Part shown: positions 1 through 6,850 of the stretch, piece after piece
Layout of the letters: every line of letters starts with the position of its first letter
Position numbering within the stretch: position 1 is the first letter of the stretch
Source of the DNA: Isosphaera sp.
Lineage (GTDB): Bacteria; Planctomycetota; Planctomycetia; Gemmatales; Gemmataceae
NCBI GenBank assembly: GCA_013822345.1
Contig: PNKH01000071.1
Coordinates: 1-42,780 of the forward strand
Direction of reading: 5' to 3'
Length of the DNA stretch: 42,780 nt
Program-made: the position numbers and the translations under genes
Notes under the pieces: generated by a model
Database searches by the model: none
What the model saw: only the letters and a program-made list of their open reading frames with translations
Told to the model about the DNA's origin: nothing

Positions 1-17
1 ACCCGTCGAGGTCACCG

Positions 18-1055
18 ATGCGCGCCGCCGCCGCCGTCCTGCTCGCCGCCGGAGTCGCCGCGGCCCAACCGGCGGTCACGCCGACCCCGGTCACCCTCAA
101 GAAGGACGCCGCCCCGCTCGGGGAGGTGGCGGCCGGGCTGTCGAAGGCGCCGGCCGGGGTGGCGGTGACCGCCGGGCCGCGGGTCGTCAAGGAGACGGTG
201 CCGGCCCGGTTCGACGGGGTGCCGTTCTGGGAAGCGCTCGAGACCGCCGCCGACCGGGCGAAGGCCCGCCTGGTGGTGCGCGACGGCGGGAAGACGGTGG
301 CGCTCGAGCCGCGGCCCGGCGGGCGGGAGGTGTCGGCGGTGTCGGGGCCGTTCCGGGTGGTGCCGCGGGCGGTCACCGGCCGGCTGCTCCTCGACGGCGG
401 CGGCCCGGTCCACGAGGTGGAACTGGATGTCCACTGGGAGCCGCGGATGCCGGTGTACCGGATCGACAGTCAGCCCAAGGTGACGAAGGCGGCGGACGAC
501 CGCGGGGCCGCCCTGACGGCCGAGGCCGGGTCGTCGCGGCACCACCCGGCGGCAGCCGTGACCGACCTGAAGGTCCGGCTCACCGGGCTGACGCGCGACA
601 GCAAGCGGATCGGGGTACTCGCCGGCGAGTTCCGGGCGACGGCCGCGGCGAAGCTGCTGACCGTCCCGTTCGGGGACTTGTCGGGCACGTTCCCGCAGAC
701 GCGGACCGTGGACGGGGTGAAGGTGTTGGTGCGGTCGTTCAAGAAGGTCGGGCCGACGTGGGACGCGGAGGTCGAGCTGACGTACCCGGACGGGCACCCG
801 CACTTCGAGAGCTTCGAAGAGCAGAAGTGGCTGCGGGACACCCGGCTGCGGCTGGTCGACCCGACCGCCGCCGCGTGGGACGCGGACAGCGAGGACGTGG
901 TCGCCGCCGGGCGGGCGGTGGCCGCGACGTACCGGTTCAAGGTGCTGGCGAACGCGAACCCGACGGCGAAGGGGTGGTCGCTGGTGTGCGAGACGCCGGC
1001 CCCGCTGGCCGAGGTGACGGTGCCGTTCGTGCTGAAGGACGTCCCGATCCCGTGA
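18..1055 (+). CDS. Secreted hypothetical protein (345 aa)
   Basis: The protein opens with a short signal peptide (MRAAAAVLLAAGVAAAQ, likely cleaved near residue 17), so it is probably exported. The rest is hydrophilic, with alternating beta-type stretches and no catalytic motif I recognise. Residues about 25-100 resemble a small N-terminal domain of secreted planctomycete proteins, and the remainder looks beta-rich. The ATG has a GAGG ribosome-binding site 6-7 bases upstream. Only 17 bases precede it, so any upstream operon partner is outside the window. It is convergent with the reverse transcriptase gene across a strong hairpin, so it is not part of the retron operon. Function unknown. Confidence 0.8.
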   Translation: MRAAAAVLLAAGVAAAQPAVTPTPVTLKKDAAPLGEVAAGLSKAPAGVAVTAGPRVVKETVPARFDGVPFWEALETAADRAKARLVVRDGGKTVALEPRPGGREVSAVSGPFRVVPRAVTGRLLLDGGGPVHEVELDVHWEPRMPVYRIDSQPKVTKAADDRGAALTAEAGSSRHHPAAAVTDLKVRLTGLTRDSKRIGVLAGEFRATAAAKLLTVPFGDLSGTFPQTRTVDGVKVLVRSFKKVGPTWDAEVELTYPDGHPHFESFEEQKWLRDTRLRLVDPTAAAWDADSEDVVAAGRAVAATYRFKVLANANPTAKGWSLVCETPAPLAEVTVPFVLKDVPIP

Positions 1056-1078
1056 CACCGGCTGGAGCGGTGTGGCGT

Positions 1079-1130
1079 CCGCCGCTTGCGGCGTCGCGGG
1101 CCGGGCCGCCCGCGACGCCGCAAGCGGCGG
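1079..1130. terminator. Perfect 23-bp inverted repeat between convergent genes
   Basis: The arms at 1079-1101 and 1108-1130 are exact reverse complements separated by 6 bases. It lies between the stop of the secreted protein and the stop of the reverse transcriptase, so it can act as a bidirectional terminator. There is no U tract, as is common for hairpins in this genome. Confidence 0.7.
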
Positions 1131-1139
1131 CAACCCGGG

Positions 1140-2708
1140 CTACCCGGGGAGGGCGTCGAGGGCGGCCTTCAGCTTCGCCCCGGCGTCCGGGCGGACCATC
1201 CGGACGAACGCGATCTTCCCGACCAGCCACGCCCGGAAGTCCGGTCGGCCGTCGCGGTTTTGGGCGGCCAGCCCCTCGGCCTTCGCCCGGTGGAGGATCG
1301 CCCGGAGCCGCCGCAGCTCGGCCCGGTCGACCGACGGCTTGTCGTTCACCACCACCCCGGTGACCGTCTGGGCGGCGCTGCGGCGCATCACCCGCGTCTT
1401 CGGCTCGTTCACCGCGAAGCCCTCCTCGCGGGCCACGTTCCGCACCTTCGCCAGCAGCCACCCGACCTTCTCGTTCAGCTCCGGGCCGCCGGAGAAGGTG
1501 AGGTCGTCGGCGTACCGGGTGTAGGTGAGCCCGAGCTTCCGGGCGACGCCGAGGAGCCGCCGGTCGAGCTTCCGGGCCACCTGGTTCGACAGCGCCGGGC
1601 TTGTCGGGGCGCCTTGGGGTAAGGCCCGCGGGCCGGTCGCCGCCTCGTACTTGGTGCCGGCGTAGGTGACGGCCGCCCGCGGGCACTCGGTGCAGAGCAG
1701 GGCGAGGACCGTCGCCACCGCCCCGGAGTACCCGTACCGCTCGAACACCGCCCGCACGCGCGCGAACACCACCGACGGGAAGAAGTCCGACAGGTCGAGG
1801 TTCACGACCACCGCCTTGCCGACGTGCGGGCCGGCGTTCGACACGATCCCCCGGCCGGCGACGAACCCGTGGGCGGCCTCCGTGACCGGGAACTTCGCGG
1901 CGACGTTCGCCAGCACCCACCGCTGGGCCGCCTTGAGCGTCTTGTGCGGGGCGGCGAGGGTGCGGGTGCCGCCGGACTTCTTCGACACCTGGAACTTGAC
2001 GTAGTGGGTGCGGGTGGCGACGTCGGTGTGGAACGCGAGCCAGCGGAGTTGCGTGATCGTGAGGCCGAGCGCCTTCGCCACGTCGGCGGGGGTGTGGAGC
2101 ACCGGCAGCCCGAACTCGGCGAGGCGCGTCTCGTCGCTCAGCCGGAGGTGGAGTTTGCCGGAGACGCAGCGGCCGAGGAAGATGATGTCGGTCGCCCGGC
2201 GGGTCGCGACCGCCTCGGCCCGGTCCTTCTTCCGGGCGGCGGACTCGGCCTTCTTCTGGGCCTTCCGCCGCTCTTTCTCGGCCCGGTACGCCCGGACCGC
2301 TGCGTCGCCGGCGAGCCCGGCCGCGGCCGCCAGGTTCGCCTCGGTCGGCTTCGCTTTCTCGTACTCCTCGCCGACGCGGTGGATCTCGGCCAGCTCCTCC
2401 GGGCTGAGCAGCCCGGCGGTGACCATCGCCCGGTCGATGAGCTGGGTCCGCGGGTCGGAGGTCGGCGGGATCACGCTCGGCCGGCCGAACTGGAACGCGG
2501 TCGAGAGGAGGTTCCCGGACTTCGCCGCCGCGACGATCTCGCCCCGGGTCACCGGCAGGAACTCGGACCCGTACGGGTCGGCGACGGGCGGGGGCGGACT
2601 TGGCGAGCCGGGAGCGTCAGCGACCGGAGGCGGCAGGGGTGGGGGCGGCGCGGGCGGTTCGGGGTCGGGCTTGCGGGTGCGGCGGAACAGCCAGTCGAAC
2701 GCGCTCAT
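1140..2708 (-). CDS. Retron-type reverse transcriptase (522 aa)
   Basis: It reverse-transcribes the msd part of its partner RNA to give msDNA. Visible motifs: retron NAxxH signature (NAGPH, 291-295), motif A DLSDFFPS (305-312, Asp305/Asp308), motif B QGAPTSP (365-371), catalytic YADD (399-402), motif D NEPKTR (434-439), and the retron VTG (449-451). Residues 200-260 (GLTITQLRWLAFH, SGGTRTLAAPHK) match the myxobacterial Mx162-type RTs I know. The N terminus is long: a proline-rich segment (17-44), then a charged coiled-coil-like helix (about 140-170). The frame stays open upstream to 3005, but that would translate the structured RNA. The ATG at 2708 has an AGGAAG ribosome-binding site. It is the last gene of the operon. 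No DGR or group II intron maturase features are seen. Confidence 0.95.
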   Translation of the reverse strand: MSAFDWLFRRTRKPDPEPPAPPPPLPPPVADAPGSPSPPPPVADPYGSEFLPVTRGEIVAAAKSGNLLSTAFQFGRPSVIPPTSDPRTQLIDRAMVTAGLLSPEELAEIHRVGEEYEKAKPTEANLAAAAGLAGDAAVRAYRAEKERRKAQKKAESAARKKDRAEAVATRRATDIIFLGRCVSGKLHLRLSDETRLAEFGLPVLHTPADVAKALGLTITQLRWLAFHTDVATRTHYVKFQVSKKSGGTRTLAAPHKTLKAAQRWVLANVAAKFPVTEAAHGFVAGRGIVSNAGPHVGKAVVVNLDLSDFFPSVVFARVRAVFERYGYSGAVATVLALLCTECPRAAVTYAGTKYEAATGPRALPQGAPTSPALSNQVARKLDRRLLGVARKLGLTYTRYADDLTFSGGPELNEKVGWLLAKVRNVAREEGFAVNEPKTRVMRRSAAQTVTGVVVNDKPSVDRAELRRLRAILHRAKAEGLAAQNRDGRPDFRAWLVGKIAFVRMVRPDAGAKLKAALDALPG

Positions 2709-2716
2709 GGGTCGCT

Positions 2717-2794
2717 CTTCCTGGACCGCGGCCGTCTCGGCCGCTCTTCGGGGGCGTGTCGCGGGAGCGGCCGAGACGGCCGCGGTCCAGGAAG
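2717..2794 (-). promoter_or_regulatory. Perfect 29-bp hairpin covering the RT ribosome-binding site
   Basis: The arms 2717-2745 and 2766-2794 are exact reverse complements with a 20-base loop. On the transcript the RT Shine-Dalgarno (AGGAAG, complement of 2717-2722) is the last part of the 3' arm, so folding would hide it. The stem core (CGCGGCCGTC and complement) recurs in the hairpin at 10948-11037, so this is a member of a dispersed palindrome family placed between the msr-msd RNA and its RT. Confidence 0.75.
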
Positions 2795-2813
2795 AACAAC
2801 AACGGGTGGCCGG

Positions 2814-2996
2814 GTCCGACTTCGATCCGGGACCAGAGTCGTTCACGACCGCCGGGATATCCACCCCCGGGCGGGGAACGCTGGTTGGCTCAGTCCCGCC
2901 CGGGGGTGAATATCCCGGCGAAAAGACCAACGGCTCTGGGGACGCATCGCAAGCCAACGTCACCCGCGGCGGAGCGCCGCAGAGGAAGTCTCGGAC
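2814..2996 (-). ncRNA. Retron msr-msd RNA, copy 1 (RT-proximal)
   Basis: Read on the minus strand, the element starts with a1 (GTCCGAGACTTC, 2996-2985) and ends with a2 (GAAGTCGGAC, 2823-2814), which pair with a 2-base bulge. After a1 comes a short msr hairpin (about 2982-2964, GCGGCG..CGCCGC). Then an 11-bp outer helix (2939-2929 with 2843-2833) encloses a 26-bp msd stem (2920-2895 with 2875-2850, one G-U pair) capped by a 19-base loop containing ACTGAGCCAACC. The order a1-msr-msd-a2-RT is the standard retron order. It begins 24 bases after the WH-SWIM stop codon, and I see no private promoter, so it is probably processed from the operon transcript. Copy 2 at 4744-4936 confirms the structure by covariation. 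Confidence 0.9.
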
Positions 2997-3020
2997 ACCG
3001 GCCACCCGAAGACGCAGTGT

Positions 3021-4715
3021 TCAGTTCACGAACCGCTTGTACCAGGCGTCGAGGCCGCCGGCCTCCTGCCCGACGCCGAGGAGCTTGTTCCGGACCGCCT
3101 GGAGGTGCCGGCACGGCCCCTTCCGCAGGCCCCCGGTGTAGAAGTACGAGCACCCGCACTTCCCCGCCACGATCCGGTCGTCGGCGTCGAGCGTCAGCTC
3201 CACCTCCGACCGCCCGTCCACGACCGCCCGGACGTGCCGGCCCTTCGCGTCGCTGCCGTCGGCGGTCACCCGCACCTTCCACCCGGTGATCTGCCGGGCC
3301 GCCACCGTCTCCTCGTTCTCCGGCCCGATCACCTCGGCCGACAGCGTCACCGGCATCACCTGCCGCCACCGGTAGACGCCGTGCGGCAGGTCGTGGATCA
3401 CCTGGCCGAGCAGGGCGAGCTTGTTCAGCCCGGCCGACACCACCGGGGCCGCCGCGTGGGTCCGTTCGGCGAGGGCGGCCAGCGTCCACGTCGGGTTGGT
3501 GCGGAACGCCTCGGCGATCCCGCGCATCACGTCCGCCGACGGCTCGACCGGCGGGGCGAGTTGGTCGATCGCACTGCCGCCGCTCGTCCAGTCGTTCGCC
3601 GTCCACCCGGACAGCCCGAGGGTCAGCTGCATCTCGCCCATCCGGCACACCCAGAACGCCGGCAGGCCGGTCCCGAGGAGGTACACGTCGGCCCGGTCGA
3701 GGAGCGGCAGGAGCCGGCCGAGGACGCGAAGCCGGTCGCGGCCCCAGACGCGGATCACCTCCGCCTTCGGCCCGGGGTACGGGGTGTCGTGCAGGACGAC
3801 CTCCTTGCCCCACGGCTCCAGGACGATCCGCACCGGCTCGCCGGGCTTCAGCTCGAACCGCACCGCCCGCGGCGACGCCTTGGCCTTGTGCCGCCGCAGG
3901 AACGCGACGAGCGAGTACAGCCCTTCGCGGCTCACCGGCACCCGCTTCGCCGGCAGGCTCATCGCCGACTGGAGCGTGGCGAACCCGCGCAGCCACGATT
4001 GCGGCAGCTCGATCTTCTCCTCGCGGTAGCCGCCGTCGCCGGCCTGGCTCGTCTGCACCTCGAACCCCTGCGGGTCGATCGCGAACCGCGTCTCCCGGTA
4101 GCTGCGGATCGTCTGGAAGTGCTCGTACAGCCGCCACGAGTAGTCGACGTTCGTGGTTCCCAGCGCGACGTCCGACTCGGACACGAACGCGTCCCGCTGG
4201 ACGTTGAGGCAGCCGTAGCTGCTCTCGTCGGAGCTGAAGCACTCGAAGAACAGGACATCCGGGCTGACGGTGATGACCGGGTCGCACGGCAGGAGCATCC
4301 GCCACAGCTCCGGGTCCTCGCGGGCCAGCAGGTTGCCGTACTTGTTCCGGGCGTCCCAGTACCGCCGGCGGCACTTCTCGAACCGCCCCTCCAGCCCCGC
4401 CGGCATCGGCTTGTTCCGCTCCTTCTCCAGCTCGGCCCGCCGGAGCTTCACCGCCTCGGTCCGGACGCGCCGCTCGAACTCGGCCTCGGCCTTCTTCCAC
4501 TCCTCGTACCCGGCCTTGCTCTTCGGCTTGAACCGGAGGTCGGAGATGACGACATCGTGGAGCGCCGACACCGCCTCGCGGAACCGGAGCGGGTGCTTCA
4601 GGGCCCCGACGTAGCTGACCCGGTCGCGGCGGAGGTTCGGGGCGAGCGACACCGCCAGCCCGACCGCCGTCTGGGCGACCTGACTCCGACCACGGTACGC
4701 GACGGCCAACTGCAT
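3021..4715 (-). CDS. Winged-helix + SWIM zinc-finger retron accessory protein (564 aa)
   Basis: The C terminus holds a SWIM zinc finger: Cys520-x-Cys522-x12-Cys535-x-His537. Residues about 392-451 look like a winged helix (TLAALAERT helix-turn-helix, then a GVYRWR wing). The N-terminal 390 residues are unrecognised: a charged helical region at about 75-125, then mixed alpha/beta. SWIM and winged-helix domains normally bind nucleic acid, so the protein probably contacts msDNA or target DNA; this is inference. As I recall, WH-SWIM proteins are listed partners of type XIII retron RTs. The ATG has AGGTGG a few bases upstream. The gene sits between the two msr-msd RNAs, with copy 2 forming most of its leader and copy 1 starting 24 bases after its stop. 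No nuclease motif is visible. Confidence 0.88.
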   Translation of the reverse strand: MQLAVAYRGRSQVAQTAVGLAVSLAPNLRRDRVSYVGALKHPLRFREAVSALHDVVISDLRFKPKSKAGYEEWKKAEAEFERRVRTEAVKLRRAELEKERNKPMPAGLEGRFEKCRRRYWDARNKYGNLLAREDPELWRMLLPCDPVITVSPDVLFFECFSSDESSYGCLNVQRDAFVSESDVALGTTNVDYSWRLYEHFQTIRSYRETRFAIDPQGFEVQTSQAGDGGYREEKIELPQSWLRGFATLQSAMSLPAKRVPVSREGLYSLVAFLRRHKAKASPRAVRFELKPGEPVRIVLEPWGKEVVLHDTPYPGPKAEVIRVWGRDRLRVLGRLLPLLDRADVYLLGTGLPAFWVCRMGEMQLTLGLSGWTANDWTSGGSAIDQLAPPVEPSADVMRGIAEAFRTNPTWTLAALAERTHAAAPVVSAGLNKLALLGQVIHDLPHGVYRWRQVMPVTLSAEVIGPENEETVAARQITGWKVRVTADGSDAKGRHVRAVVDGRSEVELTLDADDRIVAGKCGCSYFYTGGLRKGPCRHLQAVRNKLLGVGQEAGGLDAWYKRFVN

Positions 4716-4743
4716 GACGCCACCTGGTGTTCGCGGTGCCCGC

Positions 4744-4936
4744 CGCGGCCGACTTCGATCGAGGACCCGAGACGTTCACGACCGCCGGCCGGCCGACCGG
4801 TCCGGCTGGAAACGTCGGTTGGTTCAGTCCGCCGGACCGGTCGGCCGGCCGGCGAAAAGACCAACGGCTCGGGGGACGCAATCGCGAGCAACTTCTGCCG
4901 CGGCGGAACGCCGCAGCGTGGTAGTCTCGGACCGCG
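4744..4936 (-). ncRNA. Retron msr-msd RNA, copy 2 (WH-SWIM-proximal)
   Basis: Homologue of copy 1 with the same plan on the minus strand: a1 (CGCGGTCCGAGACT, 4936-4923), msr hairpin (about 4917-4898), outer 11-bp helix (4874-4864 with 4776-4766, one mismatch), a perfect 24-bp msd stem (4854-4831 with 4806-4783), a 24-base loop containing ACTGAACCAACC, and a2 ending near 4744. Flanks (for example GAGCCGTTGGTCTTTTCG and GGTCGTGAACG) are nearly identical to copy 1. The msd stem sequence is unrelated, yet every position pairs. In the outer helix one A-T pair became C-G. It lies 18 bases after the ARM gene and forms the leader of the WH-SWIM gene. Confidence 0.88.
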
Positions 4937-4954
4937 ACGGACACCGTGACTCGG

Positions 4955-6721
4955 TCAACTCCAACTCAGTTCGGGGAACACCGCCTCGACCAGCGGCCGC
5001 CGCGTCGGGTTCCGCGCCACGAACGCGGCGACGCCCGCCAGCCCGGCCCGGAACTCGGGGCCGCGCACCGACCGCAGCGCCACCGCCACGATCGGGAACA
5101 GCTCGCCGGCGTGGTCCGGGTGCGCCGTCACGTGGTCGATCATCTGCCGGACCACGAACGGCTTCGCCCGGCTGCCGCGCTCGGCGTTCAACAGCACCGA
5201 CGCCCACAGGAAGCGGACGTGCTCCGGGGAGAACGCCGCCAGCCCGTCGCGCCCCTTCGCCCGCTCCTCCAGCATCCCCACCAGGCGGAGCCGGAGGTTG
5301 TCGTACGGCGACTCCAGGAGCCGTTGCCAGACGGTCACGTCCTCCCGGGCGCGGGCGTCCGTCTGCAAGAACTCCCAGCCGATCTCGCGGACGTCCTCGT
5401 GCCGTGCGTCGAGGAACTCGAGCACCCAGAGCGGGCGGAAGTCGGGCCGGGCCGCGAGCACCCCGCACGCCCACCGCACCAAGCCCGGCCGCAGCGGCTC
5501 CGCCTGGGCCTCCCGCAGCCCGAACAGCGCCTGCACGTCAGTGTCGGTCGCCGGCGCCTTCCCTTCGAGGAAGCTGCGGCCGAGGCGGGCGAGCGGGATC
5601 GGCCGCTGCATCCCCAGCCGGACCGCGTCGGCGAACGACACCTGCTCCGGCCGCACCACCCGGGCGACCAGCTCGCAGATCCGGTCGAGCAGGTCGGGTC
5701 GGGCCTGCTCGGTGAGCGCCAGCCACCGCTCGACCGGTACCGCGTTCAGCCCGCCGGCCCGCTCCAGGAACTCGACCGCGAGGTCGTTCAGCACCGCGTT
5801 CTCGGACACGAGCCAGGTGAGCAGGTCGTCGAGCGTCAGGGCCGCGAGCCGCTCCGGGAAGTGCTCGCGGAGCATCTTCGCCGCCCACAAGCAGACCGGC
5901 CGGCACTTCGCGTTCACCAGCAGGTCGAAGAGCGGTTCGGAACTCCTCAACCACAGTTGCCGGTAGATCGGGTCCGGCCGTAGCAGGGCGAGCGCCCCGG
6001 TCCCCGACGCGAACCACCCGCGGGGCGTCGCCTCCAGCACCTGCGAGTGGTGGAACAGGACGTGGACGAGGCCCCAGTTGTCGAGCAGCCCGAGGCCGTC
6101 CGGGACGTCCGCGTCGGTGTACAGCTTCAGGGCGGTGCAGACGGCCGGGACGTAGCGGTCCGGGTGCTTCCGGCCGAGCCGGCGGAAGTACCGCCACGCC
6201 CGCCGCCGCAGGTACTGCCGGGTCGGCACCGAGAACAGGAACTTCCCGGCGACGAACTTCTCACGGTTCTGGGCGAACCACGACCCGAGGTACGTCCGGT
6301 CCTCCCGTGACAGCGTGGTGTCACCCGGGGTGAGGACGGTCTCGACGTTGTCGTAGGAGCGGGTGCGGGGGTTCCACTGCTGGGCGGTGCCGCGCTTCCG
6401 CCGGATCGTGCGGTCGAGGCCGACCAGGAACCGGGCCATGACCGCGTCGTCCCCGGCGGTGTCGGCGAACTTGAACAGCCGCTTCACCAGCGGCTCGTGC
6501 CGGGGGCTGTTGAGCGGCCGTTCGAGGTATGCGAACAGCATCCGCCGGGCCTCGACGCGGGTGTCCGCGTACCACGTCTCGGCGAGGGTCGCCAGGCCCG
6601 GGGCGTTCACCCGCTGGCGGACCATCTCGACGAACTCCGGCGACCCGGCCTGGAACAGCCGCAGGGTGCGGTCCCAGGCCGCGTCGCCGGGGTTGGTCGG
6701 CGGTTTCCGGTCCCTCGCCAC
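4955..6721 (-). CDS. ARM/HEAT-like repeat protein, first gene of retron operon (588 aa)
   Basis: Almost wholly alpha-helical, built of repeated helix pairs (for example LRLRLVGMLEERAK, VREIGWEFLQTDA, AAKMLREHFPERLAALTLDDLLTWLV), as expected for an ARM/HEAT solenoid. No enzymatic motif, signal peptide or membrane segment is visible. Such solenoids usually scaffold protein or nucleic acid. As I recall, an ARM-repeat protein is a reported partner of type XIII retrons. The frame extends to a TTG at 6775, but that codon lies inside the -35 box. The GTG at 6721 has GGAG 8 bases upstream and sits about 20 bases after the predicted transcription start, so it is preferred. Copy 2 of the msr-msd RNA follows its stop after 18 bases. 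Confidence 0.85.
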   Translation of the reverse strand: MARDRKPPTNPGDAAWDRTLRLFQAGSPEFVEMVRQRVNAPGLATLAETWYADTRVEARRMLFAYLERPLNSPRHEPLVKRLFKFADTAGDDAVMARFLVGLDRTIRRKRGTAQQWNPRTRSYDNVETVLTPGDTTLSREDRTYLGSWFAQNREKFVAGKFLFSVPTRQYLRRRAWRYFRRLGRKHPDRYVPAVCTALKLYTDADVPDGLGLLDNWGLVHVLFHHSQVLEATPRGWFASGTGALALLRPDPIYRQLWLRSSEPLFDLLVNAKCRPVCLWAAKMLREHFPERLAALTLDDLLTWLVSENAVLNDLAVEFLERAGGLNAVPVERWLALTEQARPDLLDRICELVARVVRPEQVSFADAVRLGMQRPIPLARLGRSFLEGKAPATDTDVQALFGLREAQAEPLRPGLVRWACGVLAARPDFRPLWVLEFLDARHEDVREIGWEFLQTDARAREDVTVWQRLLESPYDNLRLRLVGMLEERAKGRDGLAAFSPEHVRFLWASVLLNAERGSRAKPFVVRQMIDHVTAHPDHAGELFPIVAVALRSVRGPEFRAGLAGVAAFVARNPTRRPLVEAVFPELSWS

Positions 6722-6746
6722 GGCGGTGTCTCCGGAGGTGGAGAGG

Positions 6747-6775
6747 ATCGTATGCCGCCGGTCGGGGGCGTGCAA
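6747..6775 (-). promoter_or_regulatory. Sigma70-like promoter of the retron operon
   Basis: On the minus strand: -35 TTGCAC (6775-6770), a 17-base spacer, and -10 TACGAT (6752-6747). Predicted start near 6740, about 20 bases before the GTG of the ARM gene. No repeat or operator overlaps it, which fits constitutive expression. No comparable promoter was found in front of the RNAs, the WH-SWIM gene or the RT gene. Confidence 0.65.
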
Positions 6776-6790
6776 GGACGGTAGCTCCGT

Positions 6791-6850
6791 CGTAGCACAA
6801 CCGTCCTCGGTCGTGCCTCCGTGGGCACGACCGAGGACGGTTGTGCTACG
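6791..6850. repeat. 27-bp inverted repeat; supplies the SMP-30 stop codon
   Basis: Perfect arms 6791-6817 and 6824-6850 with a 6-base loop. It separates the SMP-30 gene from the retron operon on the same strand and probably terminates the former. The TAG stop of the SMP-30 gene (complement of 6846-6848) lies within the arm. Confidence 0.75.

Noticed and set aside
12-1133. 373-residue antisense ORF opposite the first gene
   Set aside because: Typical high-GC shadow frame, rich in Arg/Pro/His, no domain; the plus-strand gene has a signal peptide and ribosome-binding site.
1140-2708. Diversity-generating retroelement or group II intron
   Set aside because: No template/variable repeat pair, no Avd-like gene, no maturase or HNH domain, no intron domain V; RT motifs are retron-type.
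2882-2958. Kissing or pseudoknot pairing of loop AGCCAAC with upstream GTTGGCT in copy 1
   Set aside because: Seven complementary bases in copy 1, but copy 2 has GTTGCT opposite GAACCAAC, so the pairing is not kept.
2709-3005. N-terminal extension of the RT reading frame to 3005
   Set aside because: It would translate the msr-msd RNA and the hairpin; the ATG at 2708 has a good ribosome-binding site and the extension has no RT-family similarity.
2890-4944. 684-residue minus-strand ORF overlapping the WH-SWIM gene
   Set aside because: Arg/Gly/Pro/Ala-rich out-of-frame shadow; the overlapping frame encodes a real SWIM/winged-helix protein.
6722-6775. TTG start of the ARM protein at 6775
   Set aside because: The codon lies in the promoter -35 box, upstream of the predicted transcription start; the GTG at 6721 has a ribosome-binding site.
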